From Streptomyces sp. NBC_00464 (lineage in GTDB: Bacteria; Actinomycetota; Actinomycetes; Streptomycetales; Streptomycetaceae), in assembly GCF_036013915.1 (NCBI RefSeq), contig NZ_CP107899.1, positions 4,712,001 through 4,776,000 of the forward strand: 64,000 nt of DNA, read 5' to 3'. Under the pieces are notes generated by a model. That model saw only the letters and a list, made by a program, of their open reading frames with translations, searched no databases and was not told where the DNA came from. Below, in pieces: positions 26,077-34,819 of this stretch. The stretch's first letter is position 1. Each line of letters starts with the position of its first letter. The translations under genes were made by a program, and so were the position numbers.

Positions 26077-26112
26077 GGCCGGGCGGTCCCCACGACAGGG
26101 GACCGCCCGGCC
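26077..26112 (+). terminator. Terminator after the subtilase gene
   Basis: The arms 26077-26091 and 26098-26112 form a perfect 15-bp stem with a 6-nt loop, 17 nt after the stop codon. Confidence 0.85.
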
Positions 26113-26286
26113 TTCCGCGTGCGGGCGGAGAAGCAGTCGGGGCGCCACTCGTACGGGCGCACTTCAGCAGGGCGGCGGCCAGCCTCCCTAAGGCACCTCG
26201 ACCGGAATGGATGATCGAGGCTTCCCGGTCCGCTGCCACGAACGGCACGCGCATGCGCGACCACATCGCTGCTGGAGGATGCCCGC

Positions 26287-27432
26287 ATGTTCCGTCCGCT
26301 GCGTGCAGCGATGTCCTCGGCACAGAGCTCGGCGGACCACGACGACATCACCACCATCCGCACACCCGCCACCCGTGACGTCGTCCTGGCGACCTTGGCG
26401 ACGACGGCCGTGGTGATCGTCCTCGGTCTGCTGACCGGGACCGCGGTGCTCCTTCTAGGGCTGCTGGTGTTCCTGCCGGCGTTCGCCGCCGCCCTGTGCA
26501 GCCCGCGCCAGACGGCGCTGGTCTCCGCCTGGGTGAGCCTCGTCGTCATCGCACCGGTGGTCTTCCAGCCCGGGGAACGGATCCTCGACCGGGTGATCCT
26601 GACGGTGTTCGCCGTCGGCTTCGGCGCGCTCGCCGTCTACGGTGCCCGGGTGCGCATCACGCGGGAGAACGCCCTGGTGCGGCTGCGGTCCACCGCCGCG
26701 GCGATGCAGAGGCAGATCCTGCGGCCGTTGCCGCTGCTCACCGACGATGTCCTCGTGGACGGCGTCTACGAGCCGTTGCAGCAGGACAAGCTCGTCGGGG
26801 GCGACATCTACGACGTGGTGGCCACTCCCTGGGGCACCCGGGTCCTGATCGGCGATGTCCAGGGGAAGGGGCTGCCCGCCATCGGCATGGCCATCGACGT
26901 GGTGGGGGCGTTCCGCGAAGCCGCCCACCGCGAGCCGACCGTGACCGCGCTCGTCGATGCGCTGGAAGCGGCGGTCGTCCGGCACAACGACTACGCCGGA
27001 CAGCGCGGCGAGCCCGAACGGTTCGTCACCGCGCTCGTCCTGGGAGTCGACGCGGGTACCGACACCCAGGTCGTCGGCTGCGGCCACATCCCGCCCTACC
27101 TGCTGCACGAGGGCGCCGTCACGGTCGTCGGTGCGGGGGATGAGCACGTACCGCTGGGCCTGGCCAACCTGGTCGACGAACCACGCACGGTGGCGTGGTT
27201 CCCCTTCCCCGCCGGGGCCACACTGCTGCTGTGCACCGACGGCCTGACCGAGGCCCGTTCGCCCGAGGGCGCCTTCTATCCGCTGGAGGCGCGTCTCGAC
27301 GGCCGCGGCGACATCACCGCCGGCCGGCTGATCAGCTCGCTGATCGACGATGTACGCGACTTCACCGCAGGGGCCCAGCAGGACGACCTGGCGGTCCTCG
27401 CGGTACGACGCACTCCGCGCCAGTCCTCGTAG
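26287..27432 (+). CDS. Membrane-anchored PP2C/SpoIIE-type serine phosphatase
   Basis: This 381-residue protein has an N-terminal membrane block of three or four helices at about residues 35-120, followed by a SpoIIE/RsbU-type phosphatase domain. Metal-binding motifs VGGDIYDVV and IGDVQGKG, the CGHIPPYLLH segment and LLLCTDGLTEAR are present. Such enzymes dephosphorylate STAS anti-anti-sigma factors. ATG 26287 follows GGAGGA. No sensory PAS or GAF domain is visible, so input may come through the membrane part. A STAS/anti-sigma/sigma module lies 26 kb away in the window; a link is possible but unproven. Confidence 0.92.
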   Translation: MFRPLRAAMSSAQSSADHDDITTIRTPATRDVVLATLATTAVVIVLGLLTGTAVLLLGLLVFLPAFAAALCSPRQTALVSAWVSLVVIAPVVFQPGERILDRVILTVFAVGFGALAVYGARVRITRENALVRLRSTAAAMQRQILRPLPLLTDDVLVDGVYEPLQQDKLVGGDIYDVVATPWGTRVLIGDVQGKGLPAIGMAIDVVGAFREAAHREPTVTALVDALEAAVVRHNDYAGQRGEPERFVTALVLGVDAGTDTQVVGCGHIPPYLLHEGAVTVVGAGDEHVPLGLANLVDEPRTVAWFPFPAGATLLLCTDGLTEARSPEGAFYPLEARLDGRGDITAGRLISSLIDDVRDFTAGAQQDDLAVLAVRRTPRQSS

Positions 27433-27612
27433 GGCGAGTCCCTGCCGGAGCGCCGCCGGCCGACGCGCCGGTCCCGCCCGGACCCAGTGGGCCCACTGCC
27501 CTTCGCTCGTACGTCCACGATGGGGCCCCGCATTTGGGCCCACGGGCCCGTGCTCGAACACCTGCACCTCTCGTAGCCTCCGAGCCCTGAGGCCATCGGG
27601 GAGGACACAAAC

Positions 27613-29196
27613 ATGCCGCGGACGAGGTGTCGGGGGACCATGTCCTCGTGCAGTGCATGGGGTGACCGGGGTGGAACCGCCCTGGAGTACGTCGGCATGG
27701 TCATGGTGGCCGTGGCCATCGTGGGCGCCCTGCTGGTGACCGGCCTGGCCGGGCAGGTCAGCGAGAGGTTCTCGTGCGCCATCTCGTCCGTCACGGGCGG
27801 CGGGGGATGCACCGGCGGTGGCGGGGACGAGGCCGGCGGCGATCCCAACGCCGAGTTCGAGCCGCTCACCTGCGCCACGGTGACCAAGGCCGGAACCCAG
27901 GGTGGCAAGTTCGGGGTCTCGTTCGAGACGCTCGGTGTCGAGTTCGGCGGCGAGTTCGGGTTCGAGGAGACGACGACCAGGGCGAAGACGGACGTCAACA
28001 AGGACGGCAAGATCGACGACAACGACGAGCAGGTCTCGCTGACCTTCACGGACGCCGGGTCGATCAAGGGCACCGAGAAGCCCAAGGGCCGCATCAAGAT
28101 CGGTGACGTGGGCAAGGACAAGGTGGAGATCGCCGCCGGTCTCACCGTCACCACGGGCGACACCTGGGTCTTCGACAGCCAGGAGGAGGCGGACCAGTTC
28201 CGCAAGGACCTCCAGGAGTACAAGAAGCTCAGCCGGCTGAACAAGCTCTCCAACCTCAGCCCGATCGTGGGCGGTTCCACCGAGATAGCCAGCTGGTTCG
28301 GCAAGGGGCCGAAGGCCGAGGAGAGCCGCCTCAAGCAGAACATCGAGGACAGGCTCGGCAACAAGCACATCACCACGCAGAAGATCAGCCTCGAAGTCGC
28401 CGCCCAGGCCGGGTTCCAGTTCGGCGCGGGCATGAACGCCCCCGACACGACGAACGCCGACGGCACGACCACTCCCGCTCCCAAGCCCGGCGCCACCGTC
28501 GAGGCCGGCCTCAAGATCTCCGAGGCCCAGGAAGTCACGCTGACGCAGAACCACATCAACAACACCGACGCGTACACCTACCAGGCCAAGGCCACCGGCG
28601 GTGCGTACGCGAAGGGCGAGGCCGGACCGGTCAAGGCGGGTGCGGAGGCCGCCGGTTCGGCGGCGGGCGCCATCACCGTCACGGTCGACAGCAAGACCGG
28701 CAAGGTGAAGAGCATCACGATGACGCGGACCCTGGAGGGCAAGGCGGAGGCCAACGCCGGTCTCAAGGGCGACGTCAACGGCAACGCGAAGGGCGGCGGG
28801 ACCACCACCCAGGTCATCACCACCACCGTCCCCCTCGACGACAAGAACATGTCCAAGGCCGAGTCCGACGCCATCAAGGCCCAGATGTTCTCCGGCCAGG
28901 GCATGAACAGCGCCTTCAACTACCTCTTCACCGGCACTCCGGTGCCGACCGAGGACCCCGGTGCGGGCGACCCGTTCGGCCACTACGCGTTCAACCACGG
29001 TCAGGTCAGCAAGCAGGAGTACGACGGTTCCTCCTCGTCCGAGGAGATCGGTCTCGACGTCAACCTGGAAGTCGCCGGCATCAACGGCGCCTACACCAGC
29101 TCCGAGTCGCAGAAGAGCCTGACCAAGGCGGAGTTCCTGGGGGCTCCCTCCGGTGGCCGGCGCGCGTTCTTCCCGTACAGCTACTGTGCCAAATGA
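27613..29196 (+). CDS. Secreted protein with type IVb pilin-like N-terminus
   Basis: This 527-residue protein of unknown function starts with a short leader and the sequence DRGGTALEYVG followed by a hydrophobic helix (MVMVAVAIVGALLVTGLAG). Cleavage after Gly20 would leave Glu25 at position +5, as in Flp/TadE prepilins processed by a prepilin peptidase. After a Gly-rich linker comes a large Lys/Thr/Asp-rich extracellular region, likely beta-rich, with segments such as TVTKAGTQGGKFGVSFETLG. Flp pilins are normally under 80 residues, so this is an unusual pilin-anchored large domain. ATG 27613 follows GGGAGG; ATG 27640 is an alternative. Confidence 0.75.
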   Translation: MPRTRCRGTMSSCSAWGDRGGTALEYVGMVMVAVAIVGALLVTGLAGQVSERFSCAISSVTGGGGCTGGGGDEAGGDPNAEFEPLTCATVTKAGTQGGKFGVSFETLGVEFGGEFGFEETTTRAKTDVNKDGKIDDNDEQVSLTFTDAGSIKGTEKPKGRIKIGDVGKDKVEIAAGLTVTTGDTWVFDSQEEADQFRKDLQEYKKLSRLNKLSNLSPIVGGSTEIASWFGKGPKAEESRLKQNIEDRLGNKHITTQKISLEVAAQAGFQFGAGMNAPDTTNADGTTTPAPKPGATVEAGLKISEAQEVTLTQNHINNTDAYTYQAKATGGAYAKGEAGPVKAGAEAAGSAAGAITVTVDSKTGKVKSITMTRTLEGKAEANAGLKGDVNGNAKGGGTTTQVITTTVPLDDKNMSKAESDAIKAQMFSGQGMNSAFNYLFTGTPVPTEDPGAGDPFGHYAFNHGQVSKQEYDGSSSSEEIGLDVNLEVAGINGAYTSSESQKSLTKAEFLGAPSGGRRAFFPYSYCAK

Positions 29197-29221
29197 TTCA
29201 CAGGTACAAGGAGACGTGATC

Positions 29222-29812
29222 ATGACCAAGCTTTCCGTCCGGCGGACGGTGCGGGCTGTCGCCGTCACCACCGCTGTGCTCACCACCGGCCTGATGCTCA
29301 CCGCGTGCGGGGGCGAGGACAGCTCGGACAAGGCCGCGCCCGCCACACCGAGCGGCTGGAAGAAGCTCGCAGGACCGACGGTGTCGCTCGCCTACCCGGC
29401 GGAACTCACCGAGCAGAGCAAGGCGGAGCGCGGCAAGCTCAACGACGCCGCGGCGCTGCGGAGCGAGGGGGACCGCCCGACGGTGAAGGTGTCGATCCAG
29501 AGCGGCTTCGCCGACGCCTCGACCGGCGACGACGCGGCCTCGGTCGGCCGGGCCCTCCTCATGGCGACCACCGAGGTGAAGAGCACCAAGGACGCGGACA
29601 TCCCGGGTGCGAAGGACGCCAAGCGCATCGACTTCACCTACACCGGTACGGGAGTGCCGCAGTCGCCCCCGAAGGGTGCGACGGTCGAGGGCGTGGTCAT
29701 CACGGGCGTCGACTCCGACGGAAAGATCTACTCCGTCCGCATCGACGCCCAGGCGGGCAAGCTCAGCGACGCGGACCGGACGAAGATCGTCGACAGCATC
29801 CAGGCGAAGTAG
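29222..29812 (+). CDS. Small secreted lipoprotein of unknown function
   Basis: This 196-residue protein has a lipoprotein signal ending LMLTAC with acylated Cys29, preceded by RR at residues 7-8. The mature part is a compact domain with no recognised catalytic motif. ATG 29222 follows AAGGAGACGTGATC, only 25 nt after the stop of the pilin-like gene, so the two are probably co-transcribed and may act together on the cell surface. Confidence 0.8.
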   Translation: MTKLSVRRTVRAVAVTTAVLTTGLMLTACGGEDSSDKAAPATPSGWKKLAGPTVSLAYPAELTEQSKAERGKLNDAAALRSEGDRPTVKVSIQSGFADASTGDDAASVGRALLMATTEVKSTKDADIPGAKDAKRIDFTYTGTGVPQSPPKGATVEGVVITGVDSDGKIYSVRIDAQAGKLSDADRTKIVDSIQAK

Positions 29813-29871
29813 CGCCCGAGACCCGGGCGAAGCAGCGCCCGAACGCCGGGCGACGACGAAGAGGCAGCCGA

Positions 29872-30327
29872 ATGTCCCGATATGACATAGACCGTGGGTA
29901 CGCCCCCGCCCCCGCATCCGGCCACGACCGGCCGCGGCTGCTGAACTTCATGCTGCCCTGGGCCGCCGGCATCGCCGTGATGCTGGCGTCGCAGCTGGCC
30001 CTCGCCATCCTCGTCTGGGACGTCATCACGGGCGACGACGTCTCCACCATGGACTCACCGGTCCGCACCGTCCTGCTGCTCCACCTGCCGGCCGCGGCCT
30101 GCGTCGCGCTCGGCGTCTGGGCTGCGGCGGCCGTGCACCAGGGGGCCTCACGGGAGTCGCGGGTACGGCACTGCGTCGCGGCGTTCACCCCGGCCGTAGC
30201 TCTTCAGTTGGTGGTCTTCTTCTCGCAGGGGAGCGACCTCACCGTCCTCACGTTCCTGGTGCAACTGGTCGTCCTGGTGGTTGGCTGTGCGGTGGGCTTC
30301 CTCGTCGACAGGCTGCGCAACGATTAG
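29872..30327 (+). CDS. Small integral membrane protein, unknown
   Basis: This 151-residue protein has four predicted membrane segments (for example LPWAAGIAVMLASQLALAILVW and LVQLVVLVVGCAVGFLVDRL). The start ATG 29872 follows GAGG. It lies 59 nt after the lipoprotein gene in the same direction and 10 nt before the next small gene, forming an apparent operon. No family was recognised. Confidence 0.75.
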   Translation: MSRYDIDRGYAPAPASGHDRPRLLNFMLPWAAGIAVMLASQLALAILVWDVITGDDVSTMDSPVRTVLLLHLPAAACVALGVWAAAAVHQGASRESRVRHCVAAFTPAVALQLVVFFSQGSDLTVLTFLVQLVVLVVGCAVGFLVDRLRND

Positions 30328-30337
30328 AAGGTTCTCC

Positions 30338-30751
30338 ATGGACACGTCGCTCGTCATCACCGGTGTGGTCGCGCTGGTGGCGCTCAGGTCCCTGGGCCGG
30401 ACCGCCCGGCAACTGCGCGGTGCCCGCGCGGGCGTGTCCGCTCCGGCACGCTGCGTCCGGGTGGACGAGCGCGACTCGGCGACGGGTTCGTCGGGCGACC
30501 GGCGTACCTCGTACGTCTTCGCGTTCACCGCGCAGGGCGGGGAGTGGGTCGAGTTCCGGAACGGCGGCAACACGCGCTTCCACGAGGGGGCGCGGGTCAC
30601 GGTCCGCTACGACCCGGCAGACCCGCACCGGACGGCGACCCTGGCCGGCAGCCCGCGCGCGGCCCTGACCGAGGGTGTTGTCTCCCTGCTGCTGATGGGG
30701 CTGGTGCTGCTGATGTTCCTTACGGACTTCCCGGAGAGCCTGTTCGACTGA
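30338..30751 (+). CDS. DUF3592-like small membrane protein
   Basis: This 137-residue protein has an N-terminal and a C-terminal transmembrane segment (SLVITGVVALVALRSLGR; GVVSLLLMGLVLLMFL) flanking a small beta domain with VTVRYDPADPHRTATL, the pattern of DUF3592 proteins. Function is unknown. It starts 10 nt after the previous gene with a weak ribosome site (AGAAGG). Confidence 0.78.
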   Translation: MDTSLVITGVVALVALRSLGRTARQLRGARAGVSAPARCVRVDERDSATGSSGDRRTSYVFAFTAQGGEWVEFRNGGNTRFHEGARVTVRYDPADPHRTATLAGSPRAALTEGVVSLLLMGLVLLMFLTDFPESLFD

Positions 30752-30840
30752 CCGACCGGACCGCCGATTGTCAGTGCCCTCTGCTGTGATGACGTACGGA
30801 AGCGACGACGGTCGACGACGCACAGCGCGGAGGCGGAACA

Positions 30841-31227
30841 GTGGGCACGTGGGGCGCGGGCAACTTCGACAGCGACACGGCGGCGGATCATCTCGGGGAC
30901 CTGGTGGGCCGGTTGGTGGCCGAGGTGACCGAGGCGATGGCCGGCGATCCGGTGGAGCTCGAACCGGATGAGTACGGGGGCGTGACCGTCCCCTGCAACC
31001 TGGAACTGCTGCTCGTCCTGGACCGCCAGGGCTGGGTGGGCGTGACCCTGCCGCCGGCCGAGCTGATCCGGAGCTGGCAGAAGACGTTCCTGGCGGTGTG
31101 GGAGTCGACGATCGACGGCCTGGAGCCGGACGCGGCATACAAGGACGAGCGCCGGAAAGTGCTCAACGAGACGTTCGAGCACCTGGCCGAGGCGTCGGCG
31201 GTGGCGGCGGGGGCGGTGGTGGAGTAG
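30841..31227 (+). CDS. DUF4259 domain-containing protein
   Basis: This 128-residue cytoplasmic protein begins MGTWGAGNFDSDTAADHLGDL, the hallmark of DUF4259, and continues with an acidic alpha-helical domain. Start GTG 30841. The function of the family is unknown. It appears to have its own transcription unit; nothing in the neighbours indicates a role. Confidence 0.85.
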   Translation: MGTWGAGNFDSDTAADHLGDLVGRLVAEVTEAMAGDPVELEPDEYGGVTVPCNLELLLVLDRQGWVGVTLPPAELIRSWQKTFLAVWESTIDGLEPDAAYKDERRKVLNETFEHLAEASAVAAGAVVE

Positions 31228-31340
31228 GGCCTCACGGCTGCGGGAACCGGACCTCGGGATATGCGGCGGCGGGTCCGTCGAGGAGTGCCGGGCGCGGATA
31301 AGCCGTTGATCGCGGAGCGGGCGACCGGCACGTTGGTGCC

Positions 31341-31925
31341 ATGACCGGAACTGAGCACAAGAAGGACCTGCACGTGTACTTGCAGGACGCCCGCGACGCC
31401 TTCCTGTGGAAGCTGGACGGATTGTCGGAGTACGACATCCGGCGCCCCCTGACCCCGACCGGCACCAATCTGCTGGGCCTGGTCAAGCACGTCACCGGAG
31501 CCGAGGCGTTCTACTTCGGCGACGTCTTCGGACGCCCGGTCGACGCGCCGGAGCTCTGGATCGCCGGTCGAGCCGAGCCGAACGCGGATCTGTGGGCGAC
31601 GGCGGACGAGACCCGTGCGGACACGGTCGCGCACTACCGCCGGGTGTGGGCCCACTCCGACGCGACGATCGACGCGCTGGACCTCGACGCGACGGGCCTG
31701 CTCCCCGGGGGAGAGGGCAAGGAGCTGACGCTCCACCGGGTCCTCGTCCACATGGTCGCCGAGACCCAGCGCCACGCGGGGCACGCCGACGTCGTACGGG
31801 AGCTGATCGACGGGGCCACGGGGCAGCGGGAGAAGGGCCGCAACATGGCGCCCGGCGACGCCGCGTGGTGGGCGGGTCACCGGGCCCGGGTGGAGCGTGC
31901 GGCGCGGGAGGCGTCGGGGGGCTGA
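31341..31925 (+). CDS. DinB/DUF664 family protein
   Basis: This 194-residue protein has a DinB-like four-helix fold: LVKHVTGAEAFYFGDVFGR with the first metal-binding His, and HRVLVHMVAETQRHAGHADVVREL with the further His residues. Related enzymes are thiol-dependent transferases using mycothiol or bacillithiol as co-substrate. The substrate is unknown. ATG 31341 is the only plausible start. Confidence 0.88.
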   Translation: MTGTEHKKDLHVYLQDARDAFLWKLDGLSEYDIRRPLTPTGTNLLGLVKHVTGAEAFYFGDVFGRPVDAPELWIAGRAEPNADLWATADETRADTVAHYRRVWAHSDATIDALDLDATGLLPGGEGKELTLHRVLVHMVAETQRHAGHADVVRELIDGATGQREKGRNMAPGDAAWWAGHRARVERAAREASGG

Positions 31926-32008
31926 GCGGGTCGGCTTCCCGTTGGTCCGGAAAGATCCTCCCCTGGCACTAGGGAGATTGTTTTGCCTACCCATTACTCT
32001 TGTGGGAA

Positions 32009-32025
32009 GGCCACGCTGGGTGGCC
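32009..32025 (+). promoter_or_regulatory. Hairpin just upstream of the ribosome site of the BI-1 gene
   Basis: GGCCAC (32009-32014) pairs with GTGGCC (32020-32025) over a 5-nt loop, directly before the GGAGGAG ribosome site. It could tune translation initiation. Confidence 0.35.
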
Positions 32026-32038
32026 ATGGAGGAGTGAG

Positions 32039-32926
32039 ATGAGGAGCAGCAACCCGGTCTTCTCGCGACGGGGCTTCAGCCGCGACAACGGTTACGCGGG
32101 CTTCAACGCGTCACCGCAGGCCGGGGCCCCCGCAGCGGGTGCCAACCCGTACGCACAGGGCACCGCCCCGAACCCGTACGCCACGAACCCCTACGCCCAG
32201 CAGGACAGCCAGTACGGCGCCCCGCAGGCGCCGGTGCGCTCCGGTGTGATGACGATCGACGATGTCGTCACCCGCACGGCGCTGACGCTGGGCACGGTCG
32301 TGCTCGGCGCCGCGGCCGCCTGGGCCCTGCTGCCGGTCGACGAGGCCAACCTGGGCAAGTCGTACGGCATCGCGATCGGCGCCGCGATCGTCGCCTTCGT
32401 GCTGTCGCTCGTCCAGTCCTTCAAGCGCAAGCCCGTCCCCGCGCTGATCATCGCGTACGCGGCCTTCGAGGGCGTGTTCCTCGGGGTCATCTCCAGCGCG
32501 GTCAGCACGTACATCTCGCCGGGCGTCGTGATGCAGGCGGTGATGGGCACCATGTGTGTCTTCGCCGGTGTGCTGATCGCGTACAAGATGCGCTGGATCC
32601 GTGTGACCCGCCGGTTCTACGGCTTCGTGATGGCCGCGGCCATGGGCTTCATGCTCCTGATGGTGGTCAACCTGCTGTTCGCCGCGTTCGGCGGCGGGGA
32701 CGGCCTGGGCTTCCGCAGCGGCGGCCTCGGCATCCTCTTCGGCGTCGTCGGCATCCTTCTCGGCGCGTGCTTCCTGGCCCTGGACTTCAAGCAGGTCGAG
32801 GACGGCATCGCGTACGGCGCTCCGCGCGAGGAGTCCTGGCTGGCCGCCTTCGGCCTCACCATGACCCTGGTGTGGATCTACCTGGAGATGCTGCGCCTGC
32901 TCTCCATCCTCAGCGGCGACGACTAG
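32039..32926 (+). CDS. Bax inhibitor-1/YccA family membrane protein
   Basis: This 295-residue protein has a disordered N-terminus with repeated NPYA(Q/T) motifs (about residues 36-60), then seven hydrophobic segments of the BI-1 type including FEGVFLGVISSAVSTYI and a C-terminal LDFKQVEDGIAYGAPREESW loop with conserved acidic residues. BI-1 homologues are calcium-leak channels in other organisms; the role in actinobacteria is unknown. ATG 32039 follows GGAGGAG with a spacing of four. Confidence 0.92.
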   Translation: MRSSNPVFSRRGFSRDNGYAGFNASPQAGAPAAGANPYAQGTAPNPYATNPYAQQDSQYGAPQAPVRSGVMTIDDVVTRTALTLGTVVLGAAAAWALLPVDEANLGKSYGIAIGAAIVAFVLSLVQSFKRKPVPALIIAYAAFEGVFLGVISSAVSTYISPGVVMQAVMGTMCVFAGVLIAYKMRWIRVTRRFYGFVMAAAMGFMLLMVVNLLFAAFGGGDGLGFRSGGLGILFGVVGILLGACFLALDFKQVEDGIAYGAPREESWLAAFGLTMTLVWIYLEMLRLLSILSGDD

Positions 32927-32949
32927 TCACACGCCGACACCTGATCGCG

Positions 32950-32995
32950 GGAACGGCCTGCAGGCTCCGGAACGACGGAGCCTGCGGGCCGTTCC
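32950..32995 (+). terminator. Terminator after the BI-1 gene
   Basis: The arms 32950-32969 and 32976-32995 form a 20-bp stem with one G-T pair and a GAACGA loop. It starts 24 nt after the stop codon and is followed by TCATTTCCTC. Confidence 0.88.
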
Positions 32996-33059
32996 TCATT
33001 TCCTCGGCGTCGCCTCGGCCCGTTGGCAACCAACCGGGAGGGGCGCGTAGGGTCGCGGG

Positions 33060-33377
33060 GTGCTCGATACGACGCCCCTGATCACCGCCGTGGACCGATT
33101 CGCCGACCGGCTGCGCGCCGCCCCGCAGAGCAGGCTGCAGCGGGGTGCGGCGGCCGAGGGGCTGGCTGTGGCCAGGGAGCTGGCGGTGCGGGCCCAGCGC
33201 GTCGAGGCGCCGGGGCGGGAGCCGCGGATCATGCCGGACGCCGGGATCTTCGCCATCGGCGACCAGCTCGCCGTCGCGGGGCGGGATCTGGCCGTGGCAC
33301 TGGAAATGGCCCCGTCCGTGGAGCTGGACGAGGCCGTGCAGTTCGTCGGGGAAGCGGCCGCGCGGGCGTTCGCCTGA
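33060..33377 (+). CDS. Small alpha-helical hypothetical protein
   Basis: This 105-residue protein is rich in Ala, Arg and Glu and is predicted wholly helical. It starts at GTG 33060. No family was recognised. Codon use is normal for the genome, and the reading frame has the usual third-position GC bias. The gap after it (33378-33542) holds imperfect direct repeats of GCGGGCGTTCGGTCGGG and is probably non-coding. Confidence 0.7.
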   Translation: MLDTTPLITAVDRFADRLRAAPQSRLQRGAAAEGLAVARELAVRAQRVEAPGREPRIMPDAGIFAIGDQLAVAGRDLAVALEMAPSVELDEAVQFVGEAAARAFA

Positions 33378-33542
33378 GCGGTGCGCGCGGGAGTTCGGCC
33401 GGGCGTTCGGTCGGGCCGTGTGCGCGGGCGTTCGGTCGGGTGGTGCGCGCCGGGTGACCGCGCGCGCCGTCCCGGGGCAGCGGCCGGCGAGAGCCGCTGT
33501 GCTGTGCCACGGGTGGGGTCGGGCCGGAGACCGGTCCGCGGG

Positions 33543-34412
33543 CTAGAAGCTCGCGATGACGCGGTCGGCCAGTATGTAGACGTTGTCCTTGCCGCACGAG
33601 AACGTCAGCGCGTACGCGCCCGAGACGCCGGAACCGCCCAGGAGCACGGGGTGCTCACCGGCCCGCAGCGACGCGGCCAGCTGCTCGGCCGTCTCGCGGT
33701 GCCCGGGGGTCATACAGAGCGTGGTGCCGTCGGCGAAGACGTACACGTCGAGCGTGCCGAGCGGCCCGGGGCGCACGTCGGAGAGCTCGGTCCGGCTGTC
33801 GGCCAGCTCCTCCAGGCGGTTCACCGTGCGCTCGTGATCGGTGACGACGGGCGTCTGCACCGGCACGAAGTCCGGGTGCGAGGGGTGGCGGCGGCGTGCC
33901 GCGGCCAGCTCGGGGGAGTCCTCGGCGAACTCGGCCGTCTCCGGGAGCTCGGCCATGTCGGCCAGTTCCGTCAGCTCGGCCAGTTCGGTCAGTTCCTCGA
34001 ACGCCTCGGTGGCGTCGAGGTCCATCGACTCCAGCCCGGTGAAATCGCTCTGGCGCGGCATGAAGAACGGGGCGTCCTCGCCCAGCCCGGCCAGACCGCC
34101 CAGCAGGGACGGGGCGTCGGCGGCGTCGCGCGCCTCCTGCGTGGCCCAGAAGGCCCGCGCCTCGGCGAGCTCGCGCTCCCGCTCCTCGGCCAGGGCCTCG
34201 GCGACCGCTGCGCGTATTTCGGCGGCAGGGGTGGCTTCGTTACGGCTCTGAGGGGGGACGGCAGCACTGCGGGCGCGGCCGTCGGCCAGCTCCCTGCGCA
34301 GGGCGGATACCTGCTGACGCAGCCCGTGAGCGGCGTGCAGAGCGGCGGCGCCCACGGCCGTGGCAGCGGCGGTGGTCAGCAACAGGGCAAGAGGCATGGC
34401 GCTCACTGACAT
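33543..34412 (-). CDS. Membrane-anchored acidic repeat protein, unknown
   Basis: This 289-residue protein has one N-terminal transmembrane helix (ALLLTTAAATAVGAAAL), a coiled coil (about residues 28-95) and an acidic stretch of short repeats (ELTELAELTELADMAEL, about residues 140-165). A C-terminal globular region follows (LDVYVFADGTTLCMTPGHRE). The short repeats resemble a leucine-poor amphipathic helix. ATG 34412 is used; an internal ATG five codons later is possible. Function is unknown. Confidence 0.78.
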   Translation of the reverse strand: MSVSAMPLALLLTTAAATAVGAAALHAAHGLRQQVSALRRELADGRARSAAVPPQSRNEATPAAEIRAAVAEALAEERERELAEARAFWATQEARDAADAPSLLGGLAGLGEDAPFFMPRQSDFTGLESMDLDATEAFEELTELAELTELADMAELPETAEFAEDSPELAAARRRHPSHPDFVPVQTPVVTDHERTVNRLEELADSRTELSDVRPGPLGTLDVYVFADGTTLCMTPGHRETAEQLAASLRAGEHPVLLGGSGVSGAYALTFSCGKDNVYILADRVIASF

Positions 34413-34819
34413 ACTCCCGGTTTCAATCGATCCCCCGACTTCCTACATCAGCTTGTCCTGTACCGGCACCATGTGTCAGTGCATTACGTCACGAATTGGA
34501 CAGGTCTTTGGGCCTGGGGTTTAACCCTGGTGCGGGTGTGACCTGCGGGAATGGCTCTCCCCCAGGAGATAGGTCACATCCTGGGGGAGATTCGGTCACG
34601 GTCGGGGCTCGGAACCGGCCATGCCGGCCGGCCGAAGAGCCCGGAAGGCGGTGTGGGCCCGGCGGACGCCGATGGCCGGTGATCCGGCGGATCCGGAGCG
34701 TCACGAAAACGTGGGGGGTTGCGGGGGCGGGGCGGCGCACCGACCTGCCCCGGCCCGCCCCCGCAACGACTCGGCCCGACCGGCCCGGATCAGCCGCTCA
34801 TGCCGCTCGTGCCTTCGGC
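34413..34819. other. 407-nt region between the acidic-repeat gene and the thiolase gene
   Basis: No coding sequence was convincing. It contains an 11-bp hairpin (34557-34567 with 34579-34589) in a stretch with CTGGGG repeats, and GTTTAACCCTGG near 34518. It must hold the promoter of the leftward acidic-repeat gene and the 3' end of the leftward thiolase transcript. Confidence 0.55.
34557..34589. terminator. 11-bp hairpin, possible terminator of the thiolase transcript
   Basis: CTCCCCCAGGA pairs perfectly with TCCTGGGGGAG around an 11-nt loop. It lies about 230 nt beyond the stop of the leftward thiolase gene and also about 145 nt upstream of the leftward acidic-repeat gene, so its role as terminator or leader structure is undecided. 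Confidence 0.4.
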
